Part shown: positions 25,401-38,200 of the stretch, in pieces | Numbering within the stretch: position 1 is the stretch's first letter | How the letters are laid out: the number at the start of each line of letters is the position of its first letter | Assembly (NCBI GenBank): GCA_014706295.1 | Contig: JACSVZ010000007.1 | Location: 34,885,633 to 34,949,632, forward strand | Length of the DNA stretch: 64,000 nucleotides | Direction: 5' to 3' | From: Lycocorax pyrrhopterus obiensis | Lineage: Eukaryota; Chordata; Aves; Passeriformes; Paradisaeidae | The notes under the pieces: generated by a model | Databases searched by the model: none | What the model was told of the DNA's origin: nothing | Seen by the model: the letters and a program-made list of their open reading frames with translations, nothing else | Position numbers and translations under genes: made by a program

Positions 25401-28400
25401 GCTCTCCCCTAATCACAGCTTGAAATGGAGTAAAATTGAATAGAACTTCTTGTGACAAGTCTGCTAAACATACAGAAGAACAATACACTGGAGATGTTGA
25501 AGTTTATTTTTGATACCAAAAATTATGTCTAAAGTGGCTTCTGAAATAACACTAACTGATTTAAAAGTATTGTTCAGAATTATATTAATGGACATAACTT
25601 ACCACCAAACCATCTTGATGAATGTTATTGATGATGCTAATGGTATTACATTGGAATGAACTAGGAGCTGGGGGATGTTGCATGAGTTGTCAGAGTTCAT
25701 TTTGCTGACATGCTGGTAAGGCTCGCCTTGCAAAATTTTAGACATCTAAAAAAGAACTTTAAATTAGAAAGCAATTGTCTCTAGGATTCTTTCAGACAGT
25801 AGTAAGGAACACTTCTGTTCTGAATTATCTTTTAGAAGACTCAGAGCCTTTTTGCTACTCTGCGCAGGCAGAGTCCAGTCCTTTCGCAGTTAAAACAGGG
25901 AGATGGAGTTCAAGACTTCCAGCTTTTAGATTCCAGACACCGTCTCACACTTCAACCTGAGCTAGATAATCCACCCACTGGTTTCACAAAACTTCTGGTT
26001 CCTGTTCAGGGTCAGTAACCTCACAGGCACCCTGACTAAATCCCCAGTTTTACACCTTTTACTATACATGTTTTGGCACCTGGCACATACATGAAATGTA
26101 TGCAGGCTTTTTCAGCTAAAAAAGCTTGCAAAATATATACTATGCAGCATCTAATGTGTAGGATAGTTTTTCCCTGCATATTTTGAACAATTATTCTTTA
26201 CATGAAAAATACTTTCTTTCCTCTCCAAATCATCTTCTTCTTCTTCCTACTACTACAGCTACTACTATTACTACCATTACTACTACTATTGCTACTACTA
26301 TTATTATTACTATTATTATTATTATTCTTTAAGAAATCTAAACTGTTGTGTTTCTGAAAGCTCCTAGCACTTTCATAGAGGTGTGGCCCCTGACTGATGG
26401 TAGAAGAGATGTACTACCATTTCTTCCTTTCTCATAAAGGTATAGGGGCCAAACATTGCTACAAGTAAGGGAAATATGGTTTATTTTTAAATTGCCTGAC
26501 AGTTTTCTAATTTTAATCCAAAGACAGTAAAACATTTTTCAAAAGCACTAAAGCCTCAATATCTTTTCCAGATGTTATTGTTACAGTGGGGCTACAAGAT
26601 GTTGATACCTGATGTGGCTGCTTAAGCGCGTACTGCTGAACTTGACTGACTAAATTAAGATGCAGTAATTTTCATGTGCTCTTATTTCTGCCACAGGGCT
26701 TGCCTCAGTGCAACAAATCCTTGCCAAACATAACTAACTGCAGCTACAACTCTCATCTAACCGCTTATGAGGTGAAAGTATAGTTCATTTAATCTGTGGT
26801 ACTTGGCATTCCTGAGAATCACCTGTCCAGTGTGTGAAAGGGGACATTCCTTCACCCAGAGCTTAATGGACAACAACTGTATTGGGAAGTTACAGCAGCT
26901 TTTTTTTTTCCTCTTGTCTAGGGAGGCTTGATTCAACATCAACCTTCAAGTAGAAAAGCGACTTTCCTGCCAGGAAAAATCTAAAAGAACACAATCTCTC
27001 TTGGTTGAAGACTTTCCATTTTGTACAAAATAAGTATCACTGACACAGGAACAGAATCCCAGGTATGAGAGTGTGACCACTCTGCTGAAGCTCTAAGGTT
27101 ACAAATGACTCCTTGTAGTGCTTTCTCCATAGATAAGCAAAAAGGATTTTAAATGAATAGTTTTTTATGCTGTCATAGAATATAAACTAGAGTTTTTAAC
27201 ATTTTAAACAGAGAAAGACTGAAGATGGGAAGGCAATTTTAAAAATATCCAGGCTTGATTCCAGACAACTCACTGGCTTCCCAGGTCACAGAAAACTCGA
27301 TGCAGTTCTTGCTGGTCCTGAGGGAGTTCCTCCTTCCCCAACTCTGCCCAGTCTGCTCCCCACTTCCCCTCATGGCAGTAGGATCTCCTCTTGGCCTTCA
27401 CTTCTCCAGGCTGGACAAGCCCAGTCCAGGTTGCCTCTCCATTGTGACCTAAGAAATTGCATTCATGCTGGATAAAAATAAAAAATGTCAAAGGAGATCA
27501 CGAGAGAGTCTGAGAACTTTTGTTTATTAAATGGCTGTCTTGCTCTTAGATTATCTCCATAAGAAAACTACTGATGCACAAGAGGGCAGTATGTCACAGG
27601 GAAATCTAGCATTGGCATTACAGGGTACACTGCTGCTGTTTCTGGCATAAAAATTATTTGGGGCTGATATATCAGCTCAGTTATTTTAAATCCAGTCATT
27701 GAGCCAATTTAATGAGCCCAGGGAACTAAGCAAATTAACCATGTTTTCCTACAATTTTTCCAGACTTTACATCTTTATTGACTATATAGGCTTTTTATAT
27801 ACCATTTCATACTAATGCATACAGGGAACTCTGCCAGGAGTGACAACATTGCAGTGCTGCTGCAAGCTGCAGCCAAAGTGTGATAATGGCAACGATTACC
27901 TTGGCAGCCAGTGCTGGCACTGATGCTTCAAGGTCACCTTTCAGTCCCAGCAGATGAACTTCCAAAAACTGGTGTTTCACCACCCTAAGGAATTTGGAAT
28001 TGAGTTTTTCCTCCTGTGTAATTTCAGGAGATCTAAAGTCGATTTGTGATGAATATTCAGATAGAGTATTTTAACTTACCTGGACACGAAATAAATTTTC
28101 ATTGTGCCTGGGATTCAATATGACAAATTAATTTAGGTCTTACTGCATTTTTAAGCCTCTTGAGACACCAAACTATGTAATTATCACCATCTAGTCTATG
28201 CAGTGCTCTGTTTTACATTTTGAGAACACCTCTGCAGTGTAGTAGTGACATTATTAATATGTCTGCTTTTATGGTATATAAAAGCTGGGACTGTCCACAA
28301 ATGTGTTTATGCTGCGGGTCTGGAGAGCAATATTTGAACGCTGTCATAATTCATTATCTTAAAGACCATTGTAAACTTTTTAGCCATAGAGTAAATCATC

Positions 28401-30488
28401 CAAGTACATCAGCATTCCTCATCATGTCTGAAAGTGTCTTGTACTGAGGCTGGTGACTGGGATATTACAAGTCAACATACAGGTGCACTACAATCACAGT
28501 GAAAGGAAGCCTATGAAGTATCTTCTCAAAATGTCTGGCTCACACCAGTACCCTTATTCAAAAAGGGTAGGTGTGCACAAGGAACAAATCACCAGTGCTC
28601 TACATTAGAAAACATTTAAAGGAACCAATATTATGGAAGTGTAGAACATTGACATGCTGGGGGGAAAGAGACAAAAAATTAACTTATGTACTGTCACTGA
28701 TTTGCTTTTAAAGTATCTTTCCCAGGATTCACTGAATGTGGAATCCTGACAAAAAATAATAATGCTCTTACTGTTGTGCAAGCCATTCATTATTTTGTAC
28801 TCTTCAGTTAAAATATTCCCTTAGCAAAAGAATATTGTGCCCAGACTTTTAGCAGAGAGAAGGGCAATGAGGAGGGGGAAGGAAAAGCAAAGTTTAAATT
28901 TCTTCTGCTGTGTCTTAGGTGTTTGGGTCTCTAATCTCTTTTTCAAAAACAGACTGTATGTAGTGCAGCCACAAGACATCCTGAGCAATTTTTGTACACT
29001 TGTGGAACATTAATTTGAAAATATGGTTGGAAACATATTTGGAGATATGTTCTTCAGCAAGAACAATCATTGAAATTGCAATCTTCCTTTCCATACAATC
29101 CTTTCCAGAGGATACATTCTCCACACTGATAAAGTAATTTGGCAGATGCACTCACTCAAGTGAATATTGTTCATTTGATATCATAGTATCCTGCAAAATA
29201 TAAAGAACAAACCATCCAGCAAATAGATATGCTTAAAATGAGAATTATCTTGCATTCTTAGGTACCGTGAAGCTGAAAAACTATTCTCTTAAATTTCCTA
29301 CTCTATTCCCTGAGGCTGGGAAATTTCTAAACTGGGCTGAAAAACCATTTAAGCTATATGAAAGGAATCAGTCTCTGAATGCTTACAAATATAAATCAGC
29401 CAACAGTTGAAACATAAGCTAAGGTATTTTAAATGAAACTTTATATTTTCATTTCTATGTGCTTCAAAATAATTAATTGCATGCTTTTCATTTGAAAACA
29501 TTTTCAAACATGATACAGTGAATTATTTTTTTATGGATATTCCTTTGCCCAATAGGTAATTAGAACCCTTATTCTAATCACATTATCTACCATACAGTAC
29601 AAAACTGTCACTTTAATTCTCATTTAATTGTCATTCTATACTTCCAGTATAGAAACCTCTTGGTAGTCTCCACTTGGGGTACTCTGAGTAATTTGAATTT
29701 TTTCGGTGCTTCATTTCTTTGTCTTCAAAGAAACCACTTTGAATTCAGTCTTAGGTTTATTTCTGGTGTGTGAGACTGTAAATGCTTCTGACAATTCTGA
29801 AAACATGATCACTGCTAAATTTTTAAGATCTATCCTCAAGCTGAGAGAAAACCCAATCAAGACCCACATCTAAGCTTTTCTTCCATTTCAGTAATTTGTG
29901 TTAAACCTGGATGCAAATTTAGCAGCATTTATCTTAACTTCACCTACTCCAATCTCTAATAGAGACAAAACTATGATATCCTATCCTGTGCTTATTGTGC
30001 AAAAATATTCAACACAAAATGTAATCTTTCATGTATTTGTAGTAAAATGTTGATACAGCTGTAAATATAACTATGTGTCAGTCAGGTAGATGGCATGGAA
30101 ATAAAAGCTTGAACACATATTTCTAAAGTATTGATTCTTATTCCTGCCAGTGGAATTATCTTCTTTTTGCACATATACATTATAAATACCTATTAGTAGA
30201 TAACTAAAACATCTCACTTTTAATCTTTTAAAAATACATTGAAACATCCATAGTTTTGATTGGGTAAGTATTATTGGAAAATACACGTTTTAAATGCAAT
30301 TTTTTTAATTGTAGGACTAAAAATCTTTTGACATTAAATATTTCAGAAATACTGTCATACTCCTACTGTCCATCTCCTAGGTTCCACTTACAGTCCTCCT
30401 CCTCACAGCTGTCTGTATTGGTAGCCCCAAGGCATGAGGCCAGTGGAACTCTGAAAATATTGAGGGGTGGTGGGACCTCAGAGAGGAC
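22441..30488. other. Intergenic AT-rich DNA with a microsatellite; no gene seen
   Basis: 8 kb without a supported gene. Notable pieces are the compound microsatellite at 26231-26328 and a GC-richer patch at about 27255-27455 of unknown origin (CTTCTCCAGGCTGGACAAGC there resembles reverse-oriented CR1, but the flanks do not). The minus-strand open frame 22892-23239 (115 codons) and its overlapping frame 23091-23306 match no family I know and lack splice or codon support. Confidence 0.5.
26231..26328. repeat. Compound trinucleotide microsatellite
   Basis: An interrupted run of (CTT)n, then (CTA)n/(TAC)n with ACC and GCT variants, ending in (TTA)n/(ATT)n, about 98 bases in all. The unit changes from CTT to CTA to TTA along the tract, the usual result of point mutation and slippage. 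It is likely length-polymorphic. Confidence 0.95.
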
Positions 30489-30620
30489 GACCCTGAGAGT
30501 GGTTCAGGTGGTTGAAGCACAGTGCTAATAACACCAAGGCTGTGGATTCAATCCCTGTATTGGGCCATTCACTAAAGAGCTGGACTTGATGATCCCTTCC
30601 AAATGAGAATATTCTGTGAT
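30489..30620 (+). mobile_element. tRNA-Ile-derived SINE with CR1-like tail (TguSINE1 type)
   Basis: The first 79 bases (30489-30567) resemble tRNA-Ile(AAT). The A-box region reads GTGGTTCAGGTGGTTGAAGC, the anticodon loop CTAATAA places the anticodon AAT at 30527-30529, the B-box is GGATTCAATCCC (30544-30555), and the acceptor end is GGGCCA. The remaining bases (30568-30620) read AGCTGGACTTGATGATCCCT, then TTCCAAATGAGAATATTCTG, closely resembling the 3' tail of the CR1 copies at 4797-5055 and 60380-60435. A tRNA promoter head joined to a LINE tail is the hallmark of a SINE copied by the LINE's reverse transcriptase. From memory, this design matches TguSINE1 of passerine birds. A functional tRNA gene is unlikely: the 5' acceptor strand (GACC) has diverged and many positions differ from the tRNA. 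Confidence 0.88.
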
Positions 30621-33600
30621 GTGAGTCTTGGTGCCCAGGCATGTGCTGGGCTCTTCCCAGCAGCCCACTTGGGAGGTCAGCGTAGCCTGGCAGACCTGTT
30701 CTGTTTCATGAGGGCTCCTGATGCAGTTGCACTGAAACTCACCATGAGGTCTCTGTGCCTCTTGGATAAGGAGATGGCTTCTGAGTCAGTTGTACTGGCT
30801 GAAACAGATTGTCTCCCTGCATAGCCAAAGTAGCTCTTCAGCCTTGGATCTGACTTTGCAGTCACGATTCTTTGTTGCCTCACCTGGTTCCTGGAAGAAA
30901 ACTGTCTGCAGACTCAGCCTTCATTTCTTTGGAGCTTGTCAGTCATGTCTCAATGACTGCTCTCATTTGAGTTTTCTGGTCAATCATCCTTTGATTTTAT
31001 TTTGGGCTTAGTGCAAAGATTTCATAGAGTATCTTATTATCATATATATATGTATTATTATATATTACATAATATATACAATATATACTATAATGTATAT
31101 ATATTGCATGGATATGCACACAAAAATCTTGTTATTTCCTGTTTCAAAATATCATCTTTTTACATGTAAATTGATTTTCTCCTGCTTAAGATTATTACTT
31201 AGAGACAATTTTCTTTAGTTTATGACTTTACTCACTTTATCCTGTGTTCCAAACATTTTCAACTTAATCAGTTCTGCACATACATCTTCATTAGATTCTT
31301 TTTCTAAAGTAGACAATATTCTATTTACTGCAAGAAGCTATTCAGGAAAACAGTAAAAATATTCCAATTTTTTTTTATAACCTGTCTTCTACAAAAAGCA
31401 AAATGGCCCTGGTTAATATTGGTACATCCAAAATTGGTATTTCACTTCATCTACATGGATTGCCTTGCCCTGTGAAAAATGGGAAAACAGCATCTAAAGA
31501 GATGCAGAATATTCCCTATTTCTTTCCCTCATCTGAGAAGTTCCTGGCAAACATGACTAGAGTTAGGGATGGGGCAGTACTGATAGGAAAGTTCTGGAAA
31601 GTTCACTTACACTCAGCCTTCATCTATTTGCAAAGAAATAGTGTTGTTGGCCATTTGCATTGTAAGTCTGCCAGGGTCTGTATGTGCAGAATTGGCAAAC
31701 AGAAAACGCCTCGCTCACAGGCAGTTCACAAACAAAGGCTTTAACAAAAAAGCTTCCTCAGTCTATGCAACCACCTCAGCAATCATCTCCTGGATAACCA
31801 GCAGTCCATGAAAACGGCAAGACACGTGGATTTCTCAGTAAGGTTGCCACAGAGCAATGGAAATCTCTCTGCTCTGGACATCATTCTATAAGAGACTATG
31901 TAGGGGTTTTTTTGCAACTTCTTCTGATACAATCTCATTGATGCAAAATTTGCACTCTTAGAAGAGCAACCTTCACTTTGCAACTGGTGGATTTGGTAGG
32001 GATGTCTCTTTTGACATTATTTTTGGGGTTTTTTTAATGATTTCTATTTTTAAGGTGCTTAGTGTTATTTTCTCATGTTTCCCCATCAATGATATTTTGA
32101 AATCCTGCCCCATTGCTCATTTTCTTTTTATTTGGTATTTTGTGGCTATACTTATTTAATGCAGGGTTACAGAGAACTGAGCAACTCTGATTGTCTTTCC
32201 CACAAACTCTTGTATTTATTCAGTTCACAGCTCTCTAGGTGAAACAGAAAAACTAGTTTGTATGAGACTAAAGACAGCCAACTGTGACAATGAAAAAGAA
32301 AAATCAGATGTTTTATTGAAGCTCATCTTGTTATAACCAATATATAAAAGATTAGTGCAGTTTATAAGCATTAGTACTCATTTCCACAAATATCTGTTTT
32401 TGTGTTTTACAAAGACCACTGAGTTACCCAGAAGGATTTTGCAGTGTGTCAATTTCCAAAGAATTCCATCCAGCTCATAGAGTATATTCTGTTATCCACA
32501 TTGCCCTGCACAGGGGAGAGGAATAAATGCTTTTCTGACTTTGTCTCTTAACCGTGTGAGTAGCACAGGATGCGTTTAGGTTAAAAAACATTTTGGTGAT
32601 ATCCATGAAATGTCCACGTTAAACTGAGTCCTACAGTTAAAAGGGTCCAGTAAATTACCTGGTGATTATTGCTGTCTACACACCCTTCTCCTGAGACCAG
32701 GAAAGCTTTTCAGTGTGGAAACCACATGGAATTTATCAGGCGAGATGCCCAGACACTGGAATGGGCCTGAACAAAAAGACACACATTTATTCATCATCAT
32801 ATATTCATAATCAGGTGCATGTCTATGCTAATGTATGAGCATAGACAAATACTTTGTCACTGGAACATATGACAGAGCACAATAATTTGTTCTTAAAAAA
32901 AAATCAACAAAAAAATCAGGTGAACAAAAGATGATGAAATGGATGGAAATTGCATATGCCTCATGATTTCATCTGGAAATGCATTGAATGAAGAAAAAAT
33001 TGTGGCTAAGGAAGAAGGCCATAATTCATATATGTTTGGTTTACCTTTTTATTATATACATATTTTATTTTTATTGTTGGTTTTATATTTTAAAAGGATG
33101 CAGTCATATGCTTTCAGAATAAAAATTTAAATCTTCTGAATGTTCTATTGTAGAAAACAAAAGGAAAAACTGGGCAGAGGATGGCTCATGAATTTCAAAA
33201 ATAGCTCATGAATTTGCAAATGTGCCTGCTTAGTGCAGATAGCAGGAAGACCTCCTTAGACATCATGCTCTATAATGCACTTCGACATGGTTACTTGAGA
33301 GGTAGTAAATGAACTGCAGTCCTTGTCCCCTGTTTAATCAAAAGCGAACAGTCACAATCGTGCCAGGCTTAATTCACAAAAAAAAAAAAAAGCATGGAGG
33401 AAACTAATGTGGGGGTATCAAGTCTCTAAAAGGATGGCATGAACCTTTCTAGGACAGCAGCATAGCAAATCATCCAAAGGCTGGAAACCAATTTAAGAAA
33501 ATAGAAAGCATCTATCGTTTGCACCAGCTGGGCTGCGGTGTGGTGACACAAGAAAATTTTCAATCTGAACAGCTGGATGTCAAAACAGACTTTATTTCAG

Positions 33601-34586
33601 AATCTTCAGGGCTTATGACTGTATTTTATAATAAAAAGTACAGTTAGAAGTTGACTCGTTCTCCATACAGAAAAAGATTAATAGCCTTATTCAGCCGGCC
33701 TTTTGCTTTACTCGTTCTATTTGGATTAAGTATTAAAATACAGAGCTTCTGAACTATAGCTCCAAAACAGAATAGAAAAATCTCAGATATGTCTCCACCA
33801 GCTTCAGTGAGAGGCAGTATCTACCTTTCCTTTTAAAATACTAGAATGTTAAGGTCACCACCTTTTTTTTTTCTTTCTTTTTTTTCCCTGAGCTCTCGTT
33901 TCTTTTAAAAACCATATTTCTTTCTTTTTAAAATAGGCTGACCAGACTGCAAACCAAGAAATTCAGTGTTTTCAGAACAGCAAAACCAAAACGTATGAAA
34001 GTAAATTTAAAAAGAATTAGAATTTTTCTGAATATTCTTTTATTTAACTGGCCACTGTGAGACCTTCTAAAAGCAAAATTACATCTAAAACCAAAATTCA
34101 AATGATAAATAACATTTTTAATACTTGTTGTCACAGACCTTATTGTCACAGACCCAGTCTTAGTTGGTCTCCTAAGAGATAACACCATAACAGTATAGAA
34201 TAATATACATGTTAGTCTGTATACAAGAATGTTTTTTTAGGTCCTGCAAGCTGATCCATGTGAATGTCATGAGAGCTGTACATGTATGCAAGTGTTCTTC
34301 AGACTTCAGCTGTGCTGTCCAGGTCTGACAACACCAATTTCCTTTACAGCATCAAATAGAAGTCTATTATTTTGGAAAAAGAATTGCCACTAATTATTGA
34401 AATAATGTTACAGCTTTCAAAATATTTGATACATCTCTTAAAGTTCCAGTTGCTGGAGACCTGTGATTATGAAAGGCTTTTGTCCTTCCTTGAGAAACAT
34501 GCCTTTCATAACATCCATGGTTGAAGAAAACCTTGTATACATGACTTGATTGTATAGTGGCACCTCAACACTAGTATGAAAAAAAT
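30621..34586. other. Intergenic DNA, GC-richer at its left end; no gene seen
   Basis: 30621-31010 is clearly richer in G+C than its surroundings and may be an unrecognised repeat; its open frames on both strands (68-73 codons) are unconvincing. The AT tract at 31037-31108 follows. A 14-base A-run lies near 33380 and T/C-rich tracts near 33860-33890. At 33184-33215, GCTCATGAATTT is repeated with a period of 20. Confidence 0.5.
31037..31108. repeat. AT-rich (TA)n-like low-complexity tract
   Basis: About 70 bases made almost only of A and T, with imperfect TATATA/ATATAT runs that can fold back on themselves (CATATATATATG at 31050, TATATATT near 31100). It is a typical degenerate (TA)n microsatellite. 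Confidence 0.85.
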
Positions 34587-35253
34587 AATCACATAATAGT
34601 TTGGGTTGGAAGGGCCCTTAAAGATCATCTAGTTCCAACCCCTCTGTCTTGGGTAGCAACACCTTGCACTAGACAGGTTACTCAGAGTGCCATCCGGCCT
34701 GGTCTTGAACACTTCCAGGGATGGGGAGTCAACCATCTCTCTGGGCAATGTTTGCCAGCACTTCACTACCCTTAGAAAAAAGGATTTCTTCCTAATCTGT
34801 GAAACCTGCCCTGCTTCAGCTTAAGGCCAACTTCCCTTGTCCTGTCACTACATGCCCTTGTGAAAAGTCCCTCTCCAGCCTTCTTGCAGCCCCCTTGAGG
34901 TGCTGGAAGGCTGCTATAAGTTCTCCCTAGATCCTTCTCTTCTGCAGGTTGTACAGCCCCAGCTCTCTCAGCCTGTCTTCATAGGAAGAGGTGTTCCAGC
35001 CTTGTGATAGACTTGGTGGTCCTTCTCTGGACGTGTTCCAACAGGTCAATGTATTTCTTGTGTTAGAGGCTCCAGAGCTGGATGCAGCACTCCAGGTGGG
35101 ATATCACAAGAGTGGAGTCGAGGGGCAGAATCCCCTCCCTCACCCTGCTGGCCACTCTGCTTTGGATGAAGCCCAGGATGCAGTTGGCTTTCTGGGCCGC
35201 GAGCACACATTGCCAGATCTTCTTGAGATTTTCATCCAAAATCACCCCCAAAG
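34587..35253 (-). mobile_element. CR1 LINE, 3' third, minus strand
   Basis: A 5'-truncated CR1 read on the minus strand. Its 3' end at 34587 reads ...CCTTCCAACCCAAACTATTA then TGTGAT. Going upstream come the usual 3' region (GATGATCTTTAAGGGCCCTT) and the C-terminal part of the reverse transcriptase. The frame 35266-35063 translates to ILDENLKKIWQCVLAAQKAN, then CILGFIQSRVASRVREGILP, then a stop (TAA) after LWSL where active elements continue with the 'KKD...LEKVQRR' region. The tail differs from that of the copies at 4797 and 59400, so it belongs to another CR1 subfamily. It is inert. Confidence 0.93.
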
Positions 35254-38200
35254 AAAAAAGAATCAACTAAATGATTTTTTTTGCTACTGAACTTTGCCAG
35301 AAACCACATATTACTGCAAGAAGCATTTCCTTGCAGATCTGTGGTATTTTATGCTTTTAATAATACACATTTACTATTTGGAATTTAGTTGCATGTAAGG
35401 AAGCAACAAAGCAGCAATTTTTGATTTTGTTTTTAGCGTGATGTTTAGGCTGTCAGTCCCTACTTTGTATGTGATCGATCATCCAAACACTCTTCTGAAC
35501 AGTGAATGATGAGTTTGGCTACAATTTCTCTGTGGTGTTTATCCCTGAGTATAGTCCAAGTCCTTCACATATAGTATTGATTTTCAGAGTACTTACTAGG
35601 GTGTGAAACATTATTTCCCACTTTATCGGGAGACTAAAAAAACCCCTACAATATTACTTTTAGGTTCATGATTTGGAAAATTTATGGGAGCCCAGTTTTT
35701 GAGCAGCATAACATTTTCTAACACCCACTGTCGCTGAAGCACAGCTGTATCAGTGTATACTTGGAAAAGTGCACCTTGAGGCATTAGAAAGAAATGCATT
35801 GGAGGAAAGAGGGACAGAATCGCACTCACATCAGATGAAATAATAGGGACAGAAAGCCAATCCTCAAAGAAATCATTACCTGCCTGAGCCCTGCAGTCAT
35901 CTTCTCTCATTCTTCAGCCACTATATCTAAAAGGGCAAAAAGATGGATGAAAACTCCATAGAGTTACTTCTGCAATGCTATCCTGCCTGGAACTAAGCCA
36001 GAGATCTGTGGAAAAAAGTTGGTGACATGACTGCAAATACTGAATCATAAACCTAAGAAAGTTAGTTACAAGTTGCTAGTACAAAAACAGACTGGCTCTT
36101 TGAACTATATCTTAAAGGGATATATTTCTTTAATTTCTGTCAGGATTTGCTTCTTGGTCTATACTATAGAAATTGCAATTTTATATAAGGAACTGTAGAG
36201 TTCTCTTCTGCTTCCGCATAGTCAGCTAGGAAGACAAAGTTGTTAATCAAGATATCTTAAGCCAAATTCTCCCCTCATATACATTAGTGCAAACACATCA
36301 CTCACCAAAGATAACATGGAAGTGGTTTTAATCATGAACAAAGTTAATTAAAATGTGTGGGCTTAGTCCTATAAATCCAAAGGTGATTTATGCCTTCAGA
36401 TTTGAATTACCACCTTCATCCAAAAAAGCAGGATCTGCTTTATGAAAACAGCAGGTTACCACTGACAAGTAAAGATCCAGAATCCCTGAACTCAGTAAGT
36501 ATTATGTGACAAAATCACCCACCATCAGCCACAGATCTGTATCAGCTAGAAATGTAACCCCTTAAGCATATTTCTGAAAATAGCTTTAAAGTGTTATCCT
36601 GTTAAATTCAAACACCATTGGTGGAAAGGACAATTTTTTTTACTCTTGATTCTTTGATACATTCTAATAGAAAGAGGAAAAGTAGATTTCAGCAAAAGTA
36701 TCCACTGTTCCAATCACTTGCACAACAGTAGGAGTCATTTTAATGGACGTGATTTAAAGTAGACCTTTACCAAGCATGACCTTCTATTTAAAACTGAAAA
36801 ATATAATGAAGTAATTCTTATGTTAAAATATAGCTAATAAAAATGCATAAAATAAGAACACAGAATTCTAGTATTTAAACTTAAGAATAATTCTTTAATG
36901 CACTATCTTATCAGGCAATTAATCTTGTTTCACTCAGAAAGTGAAAAGAAACCAATCACAGCCACTAATTCACTCATTCCTGAACACTTGTTTTTGTAAA
37001 ATAGACCTAGTAGCAATTGAATTTAATCTTTTGGCGTTCACTAACTCCCCTTACTTTCATTCACAGGAGTTAAAGATATGGTGCATTGGATTACAGGTCA
37101 GAACCACAAGTTTCATTGCAGGGTTAATCTGTTTTAAACAGATATATAGCTAGAGGTATATATTCGATCATCAACTAGTTCTAAAACTTGATATTAAACA
37201 ATGTAGGAAATAAATGCACAAGACGTAGATTGATCATTGTAGGACTTAGTTAAAATAACCAACAAACAATTACTCTTTAAAAATTATATTTGTGATTTAA
37301 GCCATCTGAAGTATATTAAAAAAAAGTAATGCTAGTATTGTTTGGAATTTTGTCTATTTTCTTTAATCTTGAATTAACAACATTTAAATTTTTTTCTATT
37401 TACTTCAGAAAGGGACTAAGGCTCATCATACACTATCAGATGTTCAGAAGGAACTTAGTTTCTCTGGCTAAGGAGCAGATACATAAGAAGCAACAGCAAT
37501 GGAAGTTTTTCCTGCCTGCCATGTACCTTAGCTCCTGAAGGCCTGCCGATGTTATCAGGATCTCCACCTTATCTGTTAGCTGAGATAATATCCCATATTT
37601 ACAGGATAAAACATGGCTGGGAGTGGGACATCCTAGATGTTCCTTACCATCACTGGCTTCTGAAAAAACTAACATCAGAAAACCTTGTAGATCATAATCT
37701 CTAGCTCACTCCTGTCGACCCACTGGGCAGCATCTGACACTGACATGCACAAATTGCATGTGAAACATCTAATTCAAACATGAGTTCTGAAACCATGTAA
37801 TGTGTTCAACTGCATATAGGGTAAGGTAGAGTTATTTAATATAAATGTATAAGCTTCACTCTTATATCTGTCTCTATCCAAAATACTAATTTATTAAAAT
37901 GTTCTACATGTAGCGCACAAAAAAGCAGTCGTGCAAATACTTTCTGAGAATTTTTACTTTTTTTTACATTCAGAAAAAACTTTACAGAAGTTTTTACATT
38001 CATGCTCACTGTTACGTGTGAACAAGATAAGGAAAGTAGAGAAAAAGAACATACTAATGCTGCTAGGCATGGAGTCACACCCATGTTTTGTACTGTTACC
38101 AACTTAGCTGTTCAGTTACACTCACAAAGATCTTAACAAGCCAGTTTTGATTAAAGGCAACTGTGGACTTCAGACCCTGCTTACAACGTTCAGTGACACA

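Noticed and set aside
30489..30567. Possible functional tRNA-Ile(AAT) gene
   Set aside because: The acceptor stem no longer pairs, many positions differ from tRNA-Ile, and a CR1-like tail follows directly, which identifies a SINE.
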